From: Planctomycetota bacterium | GTDB lineage: Bacteria; Planctomycetota; Planctomycetia; Planctomycetales; Planctomycetaceae | Assembly (NCBI GenBank): GCA_023417655.1 | Contig: JAEZFD010000062.1 | Location: forward strand, 176,073-240,072 | Direction: 5' to 3' | DNA length: 64,000 bases | Part shown: positions 45,138-54,854 of the stretch, one piece after another | Layout: every line of letters begins with the position of its first letter | Numbering within the stretch: the first letter of the stretch is position 1 | Notes under the pieces: generated by a model | What the model was told of the DNA's origin: nothing | Databases searched by the model: none | Seen by the model: the letters and a program-made list of their open reading frames with translations, nothing else | Program-made: the position numbers and the translations under genes

Positions 45138-46871
45138 TCAGTTCGATGATTTGGACTGTTGGTTCTGATTGCGATTCGGATTCCGGTTCTGGTTTTGTTG
45201 CTTGCCGAGTTCTGCTGTCTTGCCGGCGAGTTCCACGAAGCTGTCATGCTGCTTCTGCCACAACGCCGAGAGTTCCTCGACTCGCTCCGGATTTTTCGAG
45301 GCGAGATTCCGGGATTCCGCTCTGTCGGTCGAGAGGTCATAGAGTTCCCAAGGCTGGCCCTTTAAAGCCACGAGTTTCCAGTCACCCTGCCGGATCGCTT
45401 TGTTTCCTTCGTGCAGCCACCACAGGCATTCCCGCTGCAGGTCAGTGTCCTGCGAGAAGATCGGCTTCAGGCTCTTGCCGGGCAGAGCAGGGCGTGCTTC
45501 TCCGTTCATTGAGGCCGGGGCTTCGATTCCGGCGAGGTCGAGAACGGTCGGGACGACGTCGATCACGTGTCCCGGTGTGTTTCGAATCTCCCCGCGAGCG
45601 GCGATTCCGGCGGGCCAATGAGCAATCATTGGAGTCGAGATGCCTCCTTCGTGAACCCAGACCTTATGTCGACGGAATGGCGTGTTCGACAGGCTGGAGA
45701 ACCCCGGACCCAGGCAGAGATAGCTCGCAGCTGAGCCGGCCGGGGCATTGGGATCATGGCCGTCATCTCGAACCATGATCTCAGCGCTGGCCCCGTTGTC
45801 GGAGAGGAACAGAATCAGCGTATTGTCGAGGGCGTTCATGGCTTCGAGCTGTTGAACAACCCGACCGATTTCCTGATCGCAACAATCAATCATCGCCGCG
45901 TGAATGGCCATTTTCTTCGACTGAAACTTCTGCTGTTCAGGAGTCAGCGAGTTCCACTCGATAGGGCGATTGACCTCATCTGGACCGAGGATTTCCATCG
46001 CCTTGGGCTGTGCATACGGCGGCCCGACGTCTCTTTCAATCTCAGAAAGTGACGTGTTGACCAGCCCGAGTTTCTTCATCCGCTCATACCGTTCCTGACG
46101 CAGTTTGTCCCAACCGGCATCGAAGCGCCCTTCGTAACGCGCGATGTCTTCCGGGAGAGCCTGCAACGGGAAGTGCGGAGCAATGAATGCCAGATACATG
46201 AAGAAGGGAGACCCGGCGTGCTGTTCCTGATGCTCTTTGAGCATGGAAATCGCGGCGTCTCCCTTAGCGGTCGAGGCGTAAAAGCCGGAGTCGCGGGCAA
46301 CTGGTGGAAGCAGGACATCGTCCTGGAAGTGCTTCGTCGGACTGAAGAAACGTCCGTTCTCGTCATAACGATAGGAATGGTCAAATCCGCTGGGAATTGA
46401 CTGGCCGTCGATATGCCATTTGCCGACGTGGTAGCTGCGATAGCCCTTGGGTTTCAGTAAGACAGGCAGCAGTTGAGCCCAGTTCTGGCGCTTCCCCTGA
46501 CCACCCCCGCCGAGACCTTCCAGTCGATCTCGATGAACCTGTTGCGCATAGTAACCTGTCATCAGTGCTGCACGGGTCGGCCAGCAACGGGCAGTGTTAT
46601 AAAAGTTGGTGAACCGCAATCCGTTGGCAGCCAGCTTGTCGAGATTTGGCGTCTGGACTTCACCGCCATAGCAGCCGACATCTGAGTAGCCCATGTCATC
46701 CATAAGAATGACGACGACGTTGGGAGGACTTGTCGGCGTTGCTGCCTGGAGAGAGCTGACATTCGACATCAGACTCAGGACTGCGAGCAACATTACGCCC
46801 GGCAGAAACCATCGCCGACGTAAGCAGCTGCTGATTGAAGTCGGACGGTTTGAAGTGGCAAGTGCCGACAT
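45138..46871 (-). CDS. Sulfatase, formylglycine type
   Basis: 577 residues from the ATG at 46871 (a longer frame to 46925 is possible). Signal sequence, then 'NVVVILMDDMGYSDVGCYGG' with the metal-ligand D-D (about 60-61). The active-site motif C-W-P-T-R (C-x-P-x-R, about residue 94) is followed by 'LMTGYYAQQVH'; its Cys is converted to formylglycine by a separate enzyme. 'SYHVGKWH' is the second sulfatase signature, and 'LFLSDNGAS' supplies the later metal ligands (Asp-Asn). It hydrolyses sulfate esters outside the cytoplasm, probably on algal polysaccharides. The C-terminus is an Asn/Gln-rich tail (QNQNRNPNRNQNQQ). Planctomycetes are rich in such enzymes. Confidence 0.95.
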   Translation of the reverse strand: MSALATSNRPTSISSCLRRRWFLPGVMLLAVLSLMSNVSSLQAATPTSPPNVVVILMDDMGYSDVGCYGGEVQTPNLDKLAANGLRFTNFYNTARCWPTRAALMTGYYAQQVHRDRLEGLGGGGQGKRQNWAQLLPVLLKPKGYRSYHVGKWHIDGQSIPSGFDHSYRYDENGRFFSPTKHFQDDVLLPPVARDSGFYASTAKGDAAISMLKEHQEQHAGSPFFMYLAFIAPHFPLQALPEDIARYEGRFDAGWDKLRQERYERMKKLGLVNTSLSEIERDVGPPYAQPKAMEILGPDEVNRPIEWNSLTPEQQKFQSKKMAIHAAMIDCCDQEIGRVVQQLEAMNALDNTLILFLSDNGASAEIMVRDDGHDPNAPAGSAASYLCLGPGFSSLSNTPFRRHKVWVHEGGISTPMIAHWPAGIAARGEIRNTPGHVIDVVPTVLDLAGIEAPASMNGEARPALPGKSLKPIFSQDTDLQRECLWWLHEGNKAIRQGDWKLVALKGQPWELYDLSTDRAESRNLASKNPERVEELSALWQKQHDSFVELAGKTAELGKQQNQNRNPNRNQNQQSKSSN

Positions 46872-46961
46872 GTCTTCACTTTCGCTTTGATTCGCATTTG
46901 GATGCGGAGAGCCTAAACAATTCAACGCACGGCCTCGACCACTGCACCAGGAAACTTGCAG

Positions 46962-49265
46962 TCAACTCCCGATCGGCTGCAGGGGGGCTTTGCTGGCGAC
47001 AAAGGTCTCACGCCGTTTGTCATCGGGGAATTCGACGGTCACTGTGCGGCGAATTCCGAATCCTCCGACGTCGACAACGACACCGCGTCCATATCGGGGA
47101 TGCCGCACTTGCTGTCCAATGGAGAAACCGATGGGTAATCGAGGGGCTGAGGAGTCTCCGCCGAGCAGGGCAGCACCTGTCATCAGGAGCGGTTTGGGTG
47201 AAGCCGGCGGGGCCGACTCCGTCAGCTCGATAACTGGTTCAGCATGTTCCTCGGGAGCCTCCTGATTTTCATCATCCCAGTCGGGTCCTAAAACGGCTTT
47301 CCAGGCGGCGGCAGTGTCGCCTCCGTAAGTGCCGAAATCGACTCGCTCGCAGATGAGTTCGTTCAGGAAGGGACTGCCAATGGTCGGCATTAAGCGCCCA
47401 TGCAGTGAACGAACACGCGTTTCGGTGAGGAAGAGTCTCTTCTTGGCGCGTGTCATTCCGACGAACAAGAGACGACGTTCTTCCTCGAATTCTCGACGGT
47501 CGTTCTCCCGCTTCGATCGTTCGTGGGGAATCAATCCATCTTCCATGCCGATCACGAAGACGGCGGGGAATTCGAGACCTTTAGCGGCGTGCAGCGTCAT
47601 CAGAGTGACGCGACCAGCACTCGACTCGATCTTGTCAGTGTCACTGATCAAGGCAGTCTGTTCGAGAAAGCCTTGCAACGTGCGGTTGTCCCCGGCGGCT
47701 TCGTCATATTGCCGAGCTGCATTGATCAATTCGTCGACATTCGCCTGTCGTTCATAAGCATCCTCGCTCTGCATTCCCTGCCATGAGAGCGTGTAGAACG
47801 ATTTCTCCACAACATGGCTTAACAGATCAGCGACCGAGCCCGACGCTGCAAGCGAGAAGCCGTCGATCATTCGTTCGAAGGCTTTGAAGGAGAGAATCGC
47901 CTTCTTCGATAACTTCGGGATGCGATCGGCCTTGGATGCGGCCTCCATCAGCGAGACGTTGTGTTGCGTGGCCCATGCGACCAGTTTGTTCTGTGATGTC
48001 TTACCGAGTCCTCGCAACGGCTTGTTGACGATTCGCAGGAAGGCTGTCTGGTCATATGGATTCTCGATCAGACGCAGGTAGGCCAGCAGATCGCGGATTT
48101 CGACCCGATCATAGAACGCAACGCCGGCTGCAACCTGAAACGGGATTCGACGTCGGGTGAGCGCTGTTTCGAGCTGACGCGAGAGTGAATTGACTCGATA
48201 GAAGATGGCGAAGTCGTTCCACACCATCCCTTCGTCCTGAACGAGAGCGAGGATCTTCTGTGCGATCCCATCGGCCTCGTTTGTGGAATCACCGAACCGC
48301 AAAAGCTGAACCGGTTCCCCTTCCACCTGCTCAGTGAACAGCTCTTTATGTTTGCGCTGTGTGTTGTTGACGATTAAGGCATCCGCTGAGTTCAGAATCG
48401 CTTTCGTGCTGCGGAAATTCTGCTCCAGCCGGATAATCTCGGTTTCCGGGAAGTCACGTTCAAAACGGAGGATGTTTTCAATCCGTGCTCCACGCCAGCC
48501 GTAAATCGACTGGTCCGGGTCACCGGTGACGCACAAGTTGTGGTGCTTCGAAGCGAGTGCTGCGACAAGCTGATACTGAGCCCGATTGGTGTCCTGATAT
48601 TCGTCGACGAGGATATAGCGGTAACGATTCCCGAGGGATTCCCGCAGTTCAGGGTTGTCGGCCAGCATGTTCGCACTGTGAACAAGCAGGTCGTCAAAGT
48701 CGACAGCGTTCGACTGCAGCAGCCAGCGCTGATAGACCGGAAAGACCTTGGCGACGACTGCCTGCCAGTGATCCCCCACCGAGTGCTGCATCTTCTCCTG
48801 AAACTGTTCAGGGGACTGCATGTCATTCTTCGCACTGCTGATCCGCCAGAGAATCTTGTCCGGGGAATAACTGGTGGCGTCGATGTCGAGTTCATCAAGA
48901 ACCCGGCGCATTGCCTGCTTTTGATCGTTGGTGTCGAGAATGGTGTAGTTCGACTGCAGTCCGACGAACTGGCCGTATTGCCGCAGCAGTCGAGCGCAGA
49001 ACCGGTGGAAGGTGCTGATCCAGACCTTGGTCCCGGGCACGAGCGTTTGTACACGCTCGGCCATTTCAGCGGCGGCTTTGTTCGTGAAGGTGATCGCCAG
49101 AATCTGTCGGGCGGGAACGCCGTGCGCCAGCAGATTCGCAATTCGTCGGGTGACGACGCGCGTTTTGCCTGAGCCCGGGCCGGCCAGAATCAGGAGAGGA
49201 CCATGCAGATGCTCGACAGCGGCCTGCTGGGGAATCGTGAGATCGTCCATGAGAGAAGTTGCCAT
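46962..49265 (-). CDS. UvrD/PcrA/Rep-type DNA helicase
   Basis: 767 residues from the ATG at 49265 (an ATG at 49250 is also possible; the open frame upstream lacks coding character). SF1A motifs are visible: Q-motif 'LTIPQQAAVEH', Walker A 'AGPGSGKT' (about 27-34), 'ITFTNKAA' (Ia), 'ILVDEYQDTN' (motif II), 'GDPDQSIYGWRGA' (III), 'LEQNFRST' (IV), and 'VTLMTLHAAKGLEFPAVFV' (V) then 'EEERRLLFVGMTRA' (VI). The C-terminal end contains 'GQQVRHPRYGRGVVVDVGG', the Tudor-like tail of PcrA/UvrD that binds RNA polymerase or repair partners. It unwinds DNA 3'-5' in repair or replication restart. Confidence 0.94.
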   Translation of the reverse strand: MATSLMDDLTIPQQAAVEHLHGPLLILAGPGSGKTRVVTRRIANLLAHGVPARQILAITFTNKAAAEMAERVQTLVPGTKVWISTFHRFCARLLRQYGQFVGLQSNYTILDTNDQKQAMRRVLDELDIDATSYSPDKILWRISSAKNDMQSPEQFQEKMQHSVGDHWQAVVAKVFPVYQRWLLQSNAVDFDDLLVHSANMLADNPELRESLGNRYRYILVDEYQDTNRAQYQLVAALASKHHNLCVTGDPDQSIYGWRGARIENILRFERDFPETEIIRLEQNFRSTKAILNSADALIVNNTQRKHKELFTEQVEGEPVQLLRFGDSTNEADGIAQKILALVQDEGMVWNDFAIFYRVNSLSRQLETALTRRRIPFQVAAGVAFYDRVEIRDLLAYLRLIENPYDQTAFLRIVNKPLRGLGKTSQNKLVAWATQHNVSLMEAASKADRIPKLSKKAILSFKAFERMIDGFSLAASGSVADLLSHVVEKSFYTLSWQGMQSEDAYERQANVDELINAARQYDEAAGDNRTLQGFLEQTALISDTDKIESSAGRVTLMTLHAAKGLEFPAVFVIGMEDGLIPHERSKRENDRREFEEERRLLFVGMTRAKKRLFLTETRVRSLHGRLMPTIGSPFLNELICERVDFGTYGGDTAAAWKAVLGPDWDDENQEAPEEHAEPVIELTESAPPASPKPLLMTGAALLGGDSSAPRLPIGFSIGQQVRHPRYGRGVVVDVGGFGIRRTVTVEFPDDKRRETFVASKAPLQPIGS

Positions 49266-49407
49266 GCGTACATCATCTGATGTTCGCGGCAAATTGTGAA
49301 GCGGATGCCCTTGGAGTCGACTATTCGATGAATGGTGCCGCTCGTTAAGTTGTCTGATATTCCCAGCTCTGACGTTCCCGTTGCCCCAGAACAATCCGCG
49401 GAATTCA

Positions 49408-50757
49408 ATGCTCTCACACTGCCTGAATCTGCTGAAGCGGGTGTTCACGACCTACTACGCGCCGAATCCGGACATTCACCCCTTTCTCAGTCGCTCACAG
49501 ACGAAGGCGACTGAGCCGGCGGAAGTCACGGTGGCGGTACTGTCTGCCTCTGAAGGCCGCCGGATCTTTGGAGTGCCGTTGGAGCGAAAGGGGATTCAGC
49601 CGGTTTTTTTGCGGATTTCGAATCGGCATGGGCAGCCGCTGCGACTCTCAATGCTGGAGATCGACCCGCATTATTACACTCCTCTCGAAGCGGCGGGGCT
49701 TCTCCACTTCTCCGTGCTGAAGCGACTCTCGGCGTATGGCATCGGGGCGTTCTTTCTTCTTCCGCTGTTCTTCCTCATGCCGCTGAAGTTGTATACGGCA
49801 GCACTGGCAAACCGCCGCATGGATCGGGACTTTCGTGAGGCAAGGTTTCCGCTTCGACCGATCCAACCCGGCGAGACCGTCGAAGGCTTCCTCTTCACCT
49901 CACTTGATGCCGGAAACAAGACGGTCCGCATTTGCCTCTATGCGACAGGAGGCGCACCCCCGGGCGAGGTTCCAACGACGCCGTTACAACTCCCGCAGGT
50001 CGCGATCGGTCCGGCAGTCGATTTGACGTTTCTGATTCCTGTGCCCGGAATCTCTGCGGACTATCAGCGTCGCAATCTGAGTGAACTCGTCCCTGAATCG
50101 ACACTCATCAACTGTACGTTACCGGATGTGGTTCAACGGTTACGGGAGATGCCGGCGACCACCACCTGTTCGAAGGGGAAACGACACGGGGACCCTGTCA
50201 ACCTGGCCATCGTGGGAGAGTTTGAAACGATTCTCAGTGCGTTTACTGCCCGTTGGGATGAGTGTGAAACAATCACTCTTTCCACGTGCTGGAAGACGGC
50301 CAAAGCGTTTCTGATTGGGGCGGAATATCGCTATTCGCCGGTGAGTCCGCTTTATCTCTTCGGACGCAGTCAGGACATCGCCCTGCAGCGAACACGAAGC
50401 AGCATCAACGAGCGGCTGCATCTTCGACTCTGGATGACGCCGCTCCGCGTGCAGGGACGACCGGTCTGGGTGGGGCAGATCAGCCGTGACATCGGAGTTC
50501 GGTTCACCACACAGGTCTGGAATCTGACGACACATCGCATCGACCCGGATGTCGATGAATCCCGAGACTATGTTGTTGAAGACCTGCTGCGGGCTGAACG
50601 CGTGGACGCAGTCGGCTACGTCAACGGAGTTGGAGCTTGTGACAGCGAACATCCGCGCCGGAATCTGACCGGAGATCCGTATTACACGGACGGCAAGCGC
50701 GCTGTCGTCGCCTTGTCGACGGCACGCACGGCTCCGCGATATATCGGTTGGGCGTGA
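49408..50757 (+). CDS. LssY C-terminal-domain membrane protein
   Basis: 449 residues from the ATG at 49408; a TTG nine codons earlier is possible. A hydrophobic helix pair lies near residues 105-140 ('IGAFFLLPLFFLMPLKLYTAALAN'). The C-terminal half matches the LssY_C domain: 'SPLYLFGRSQDIALQRTRSSINERLHLRLW', 'GRPVWVGQISRDIGVRF', 'IDPDVDESRDYVVEDLL'. A Thr/Ser-rich stretch with 'TLSTCWKTAKAF' precedes it. The domain was named from the Legionella type II secretion-related protein; its biochemical function is unclear. It is divergent from the uvrD-type gene and convergent with the next gene (15-bp gap). Confidence 0.8.
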   Translation: MLSHCLNLLKRVFTTYYAPNPDIHPFLSRSQTKATEPAEVTVAVLSASEGRRIFGVPLERKGIQPVFLRISNRHGQPLRLSMLEIDPHYYTPLEAAGLLHFSVLKRLSAYGIGAFFLLPLFFLMPLKLYTAALANRRMDRDFREARFPLRPIQPGETVEGFLFTSLDAGNKTVRICLYATGGAPPGEVPTTPLQLPQVAIGPAVDLTFLIPVPGISADYQRRNLSELVPESTLINCTLPDVVQRLREMPATTTCSKGKRHGDPVNLAIVGEFETILSAFTARWDECETITLSTCWKTAKAFLIGAEYRYSPVSPLYLFGRSQDIALQRTRSSINERLHLRLWMTPLRVQGRPVWVGQISRDIGVRFTTQVWNLTTHRIDPDVDESRDYVVEDLLRAERVDAVGYVNGVGACDSEHPRRNLTGDPYYTDGKRAVVALSTARTAPRYIGWA

Positions 50758-50772
50758 TCGAACACCGCGGCT

Positions 50773-52623
50773 TTAAAGCTCAACTTCAACCAGTGGAGTC
50801 GGCTCTCCATCGGAGCCCAGTTCCGCGATGATCGTTTCATTGGAACTGTGAATCCCCAGTGCTGTCCGGGGGATCGCTGGCTTCTGCAGGCTGTGATATA
50901 CAACCCATTGTTTCTTCCCCAGTCGCAGGCGAAAGGCGGCTGCAACATCGGGACGCAGAATCTGGCCATCTTCCGCGACAGTCAGGCGTTGCCAGTCGAC
51001 AGGCTGGTCACGTCGCTTTTCGGACCAGTCGAACAGCGTGGAGGTATAGAAACCGCTCCCTTTGATCTTCAGGTCGAGTTCCACTTTTCCATCTCGGATG
51101 GAAGTCGTTTCCGGGGAGTGATCTGTCCGCAGCTGAGGGCTCGACCACGGAAAGAGACGCACTCGCTGCTCGTCTTTAATCAGGGCGAGTTCGCGGGTGG
51201 CAGCATCCTGCTCGAAGTCCCAGCCGGAAACCAGTGGCAGTCGGCGCTGGAAGGAGATGTCGCCCGGCTGTGACAGTCTGACTGAATCCCCGACGATGAG
51301 CACGGATTCGCGTCGCATGAGGAGCGCCTGGCGGATCACCTGAACGGGGGTTGTCTCTTTCAGCTGCAGTTCGATATAGGCGGTCTGCTTGTCGAGGTAC
51401 CAGCAGCAACAGGTCCACTCGTTGCCTGGGAGGATTTCCAGACCATTCACCGATAGCGAATGACTCCACTCGCCTGAAAACAGGGGGACATCGGCGGCGA
51501 TGGCGTCGATGAGTGGAGTCGGACCATGATGGGTCACGGCGAAGTGATCGACCGGACTGCACCAGCTGGAACGAAGAACAGCCCATTCTCCCCAGTCAGA
51601 CTGACGGGAGGGCTTCTGAAACTGCTTGCGGGCGGCCTCTTCCTGCTCCTCCGGGTGTTTCCCTGAGCAGAACAGTTCTCCCCGACGGAGCTGTCGTTCG
51701 ACGCCTGATTCAAGGGGAATCTCCAGGACGCGAGCAATGCACTCAAGTTGATTCGAGATGCGACCTGTTGATCCGGCGATGAAACTGGCCCCTGCCGGCG
51801 TGATCAGGGCTGCGATTCTGGCGAAAAGACGTTGCAGCCTCTTCTTGCTTCCCGACGTCCAGACACGATCACCGGTGACTTCGGCGAACAGATGAATTCG
51901 GGCAAGCTGGCAGAGTCGGCTGATGATCTCTGACAGCCAGCGAGCTTGTGGAGTGCCGTCCTGATCGGTCGCGGCATCCAGCGCCTGCTGCAGTCCCTTC
52001 ACGGCCTTTCGGGCAGATTTGTGTTCACCCTTCAGATCAGAATAAACCCAGCCGACAAGAGCCTGCACTTCGAGCGAGTCGAAGGCATCACACCCTTGAT
52101 CCGGAGCCACTGTCTGGGCGGCGAGCCAGTTTCGGCTGCCTTCGCGGGTCCATCGCCAGAGCGAAAAGAACGTCTGTCCCTCCAGGCGAGTCGGCTCCAG
52201 TTGGAGAATCCAGAGCCCGACAAGAATTGATGGCAGACTGGCCTCGCGGGAGGGGAGTCCTGCCATCAGTGATTCAATGCGTGCTGAAAATTCCTCAGGC
52301 GAGAGTTCCTGTCCTGACTCGGTCAGCAGAGCGACGGCGTCAGTCGTTGCTGCAGCGGATGTGTCCGAAGTGTCCAGTGACGACCATAAAATCTTCAGAT
52401 CCTGCTCGAGCTCCTGCCGGCGACGTCGAGAAACTTCTCGGCGTCCCGCCAAAATCGATTGGATCTCGCGGATGAATGTGACGACGTCCCCATCAGCAGC
52501 CGCACCGGCCAGAGTCTCGCTCGTCTGACGACGGAACGTCTGACTGCTGAGCCAATCCTGATCCGACAATTCCGGGGAATTCAACACGCCCGTGAATTCA
52601 CCAGAGTGCGTACCTGAGGACAT
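50773..52623 (-). CDS. Unrecognised 616-residue protein with C-terminal beta domain
   Basis: The protein has no signal peptide. The first 300 residues are helical and charged ('EIQSILAGRREVSRRRRQELEQDLKILW'), with a TPR-like portion around 'KSARKAVKGLQQALDAA'. From about residue 355 the pattern turns to beta strands ('WAVLRSSWCSPVDHFAVTH', 'DVPLFSGEWSHSLSVNG', 'WTCCCWYLDKQTAYIELQL', 'SFQRRLPLVSGW'), which in layout recalls the beta-sandwich of heparinase II/III-type proteins; the similarity is too weak to name it. A C-C-C triplet sits near residue 409. It is an intact, ordinary-composition gene, likely planctomycete-specific. Confidence 0.7.
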   Translation of the reverse strand: MSSGTHSGEFTGVLNSPELSDQDWLSSQTFRRQTSETLAGAAADGDVVTFIREIQSILAGRREVSRRRRQELEQDLKILWSSLDTSDTSAAATTDAVALLTESGQELSPEEFSARIESLMAGLPSREASLPSILVGLWILQLEPTRLEGQTFFSLWRWTREGSRNWLAAQTVAPDQGCDAFDSLEVQALVGWVYSDLKGEHKSARKAVKGLQQALDAATDQDGTPQARWLSEIISRLCQLARIHLFAEVTGDRVWTSGSKKRLQRLFARIAALITPAGASFIAGSTGRISNQLECIARVLEIPLESGVERQLRRGELFCSGKHPEEQEEAARKQFQKPSRQSDWGEWAVLRSSWCSPVDHFAVTHHGPTPLIDAIAADVPLFSGEWSHSLSVNGLEILPGNEWTCCCWYLDKQTAYIELQLKETTPVQVIRQALLMRRESVLIVGDSVRLSQPGDISFQRRLPLVSGWDFEQDAATRELALIKDEQRVRLFPWSSPQLRTDHSPETTSIRDGKVELDLKIKGSGFYTSTLFDWSEKRRDQPVDWQRLTVAEDGQILRPDVAAAFRLRLGKKQWVVYHSLQKPAIPRTALGIHSSNETIIAELGSDGEPTPLVEVEL

Positions 52624-52897
52624 TCGTCAAAGCCTATTGAGTGTTTTGAGAAAAATCGGAACAATAAGAAGTCGTTGAGTTCATAGAATCGGAACTGAGC
52701 TGCCTGCCGATTCCGGACGGTCTCCGGAGAAAGAGACTGTGTGCGAGCCAGTTCTGGCCTGCACGAGAGGTCCATTTCGCGAACTCATCAAACGAGATGG
52801 ATTTGCGGTGCAGCTTCCCGGCCGTCCAAATTGGCTTCTGCGGAAGTATAGCCGAGTCGAGGGGAATCTTGCATTGAGGAACACAGAAGGGGAATCC

Positions 52898-54097
52898 GTG
52901 CGTCAGTTTACCGTGTGTCTGTTGGCCGCCGTTCTGGGGAGCTGTCTGTCACTCTGGATCATGGACTCCCGCCTCAGCACCGTCAGTTCGGTTGAAGCTC
53001 AGGGGAATGCCCCTTCGTACGCGTTGCCGGCCCCTGGTCCTTTCGCCACGAGCCCGGCCCAGAATTCGTTTTCTCCCCACCTCTACAATGCACAGGGACT
53101 GACTCCTGACGAAGTGGTGAATGTCGCCGTTTATGAGGCCTGCAACCGCAGCGTGGTCAACATTTCTACGATGGGATTGCGGACAGAACGCTTCTTCATG
53201 ATGGCAGTTCCGGAAGAAGGGAACGGCTCAGGGGCCGTCCTCGACAAGCAAGGGCACATTCTGACGAACTTCCACGTCATTGAACGAGCCCGACAGATCA
53301 ACGTGACGTTGTACAACGAAGAATCGCTCCCGGCGAAGCTTGTGGGAGCTGACCCAGTCAATGATATCGCGATCATCAAGGTCGATGCCGCTGAGAACGT
53401 CCTTTTCCCGATCCCGTTCGGCAACTCTGAACATCTGCAGGTGGGAATGAGGGTTTTCGCTCTCGGTAACCCCTTTGGGCTCGAACGAACAATGAGCCAG
53501 GGGATCATTTCAAGCCTGAATCGGACTCTCGAAGTCCAGCGGAACTGGGTGATCAAATCGATCATCCAGATTGACGCATCCATCAATCCAGGGAATTCCG
53601 GGGGACCATTGCTCAACTCGCATGGTCAGCTGATTGGCATGAATACGGCCATCGCCAGCCGCGTCGAGCAGAGCGCCGGGATCGGATTCGCCATTCCCGT
53701 GAACCTGATTCGCCGCGTGGTGCCTGAGCTGATTCAGCACGGCAAAGTAATCCGCGGTGACGTCGGGATTACTCACGTCACCGTCACGGATCAAGGTTTG
53801 CGAGTGGCTCGACTGGCCCCCGGCGGTCCAGCTGAGCGAGCCGGCGTGAAAGGCCCGCAGATTACACGTCGCTACCCACTCATCATTGAAGACCGAAGTG
53901 CAGCGGACATTATTGTCGGGGTCAATGATGCTCCGGTGACGTCTGCCGCTGAGTTTCTGGGCCTCATCGAAAGCAAGAAGCCGGGTGATGTCGTCAATCT
54001 CTCTGTCCTGCGTAAGGACAAAGTCGTCAAAATCCCGGTCACTCTGGGAGGCAGCGAAGAGCGCCCCGATAGCACGAGCACGACCGATCGCATTTGA
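52898..54097 (+). CDS. Deg/HtrA-type serine protease with one PDZ domain
   Basis: 399 residues from the GTG at 52898, chosen for an AAGGGG ribosome-binding site 6 bases upstream; the open frame further upstream shows no signal peptide in register. A signal anchor (FTVCLLAAVLGSCLSLWIM) leads to a trypsin-like domain: His in 'ILTNFHVIE' (about 127), Asp in 'VNDIAIIKV' (about 155), and Ser in 'NPGNSGGPLL' (about 232). One C-terminal PDZ domain follows ('ARLAPGGPAERAGVKG...'), with the insertion 'QITRRYPLIIEDRSAAD' like that of the plant Deg1 group. It degrades or refolds damaged exported proteins. It is transcribed alone. Confidence 0.93.
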   Translation: MRQFTVCLLAAVLGSCLSLWIMDSRLSTVSSVEAQGNAPSYALPAPGPFATSPAQNSFSPHLYNAQGLTPDEVVNVAVYEACNRSVVNISTMGLRTERFFMMAVPEEGNGSGAVLDKQGHILTNFHVIERARQINVTLYNEESLPAKLVGADPVNDIAIIKVDAAENVLFPIPFGNSEHLQVGMRVFALGNPFGLERTMSQGIISSLNRTLEVQRNWVIKSIIQIDASINPGNSGGPLLNSHGQLIGMNTAIASRVEQSAGIGFAIPVNLIRRVVPELIQHGKVIRGDVGITHVTVTDQGLRVARLAPGGPAERAGVKGPQITRRYPLIIEDRSAADIIVGVNDAPVTSAAEFLGLIESKKPGDVVNLSVLRKDKVVKIPVTLGGSEERPDSTSTTDRI

Positions 54098-54431
54098 TGA
54101 ACTGCGGTCCAGCGCTTCAGGTCAGTCAGGACGCAAGCAGTTTCTGTCACTGACAGACCGGCCTTATCACTAAGCTGGCACTGAGCTGACACAGCACCGT
54201 CTGACGTCGCAACTTCGCCAGGGCCCGAGAGGCTCACGTGAGAAGATTCGCTGATGCGATCTCCTCCACGGGGAGGCACATCTCGAACAAGCCAAGATCT
54301 CACTTCCTTGGAGAGCTTCCTCAGTCCCGTCTCGCTGCGTATAGCGTTTCGTTTCCGAAAAGTTCACCGGGCGGGCATCAGAGAGAGCAAGTCCGCTCTC
54401 ATCGAGATGCCTCCTGGCAGAGCAGTATTCG
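54098..54431. other. Intergenic region with no recognised feature
   Basis: 334 bases between the convergent protease and hypothetical genes. A short hairpin (CTGTC...GACAG near 54145-54157) is present, but there is no U-tract. No gene supported. Confidence 0.4.
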
Positions 54432-54854
54432 TTACTGGATCCAGCCGTCAACAATATTGTCGGAGTGATGATCAAAGAAACGGCCGGGCGGGATCAACTC
54501 AGGAGCCTCAGAGAGGATTCGCAACCAGATCGAATGGCCTTCGTATTCTCCGACCACAGCGAAATGACTTCGCAGATCATCCTGTTCCCCTAATGGGAGT
54601 GGTTGCCAGCTGGCGGTCTCGACGACATCGAAGACTGGCAGCAACTGCAGGACATCCATCACATAAAGGCAAGGAAGCCGTTCGCCGTCCCGCTCTCCCC
54701 CGATCACTTCAGTCGGAGAGATGAACAGCGTCAATTCCCAGAGGTCCACCGTCCGGGTGACATGGCATCCGATGGGCGGATTTTCATCGATCGCATGTAG
54801 GCATTTGCACACGTCGTCGACAAATCGGATTAACCATTCAGGCTTCTCGCCCAT
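54432..54854 (-). CDS. Small cytoplasmic hypothetical protein
   Basis: 140 residues, no signal peptide or membrane helix. The composition is normal and the sequence has convincing protein character ('WLIRFVDDVCKCLHAID', 'VTRTVDLWELTLFISPTEVIGGERDGERLPCLYVMDVLQLL', 'IWLRILSEAPELIPPGRFFDHHSDN'). I do not recognise a family. Upstream (54855-55347) is a 493-base gap before the next gene on the same strand. It may be a small adaptor or regulatory protein; nothing in the sequence tells which. Confidence 0.7.
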   Translation of the reverse strand: MGEKPEWLIRFVDDVCKCLHAIDENPPIGCHVTRTVDLWELTLFISPTEVIGGERDGERLPCLYVMDVLQLLPVFDVVETASWQPLPLGEQDDLRSHFAVVGEYEGHSIWLRILSEAPELIPPGRFFDHHSDNIVDGWIQ

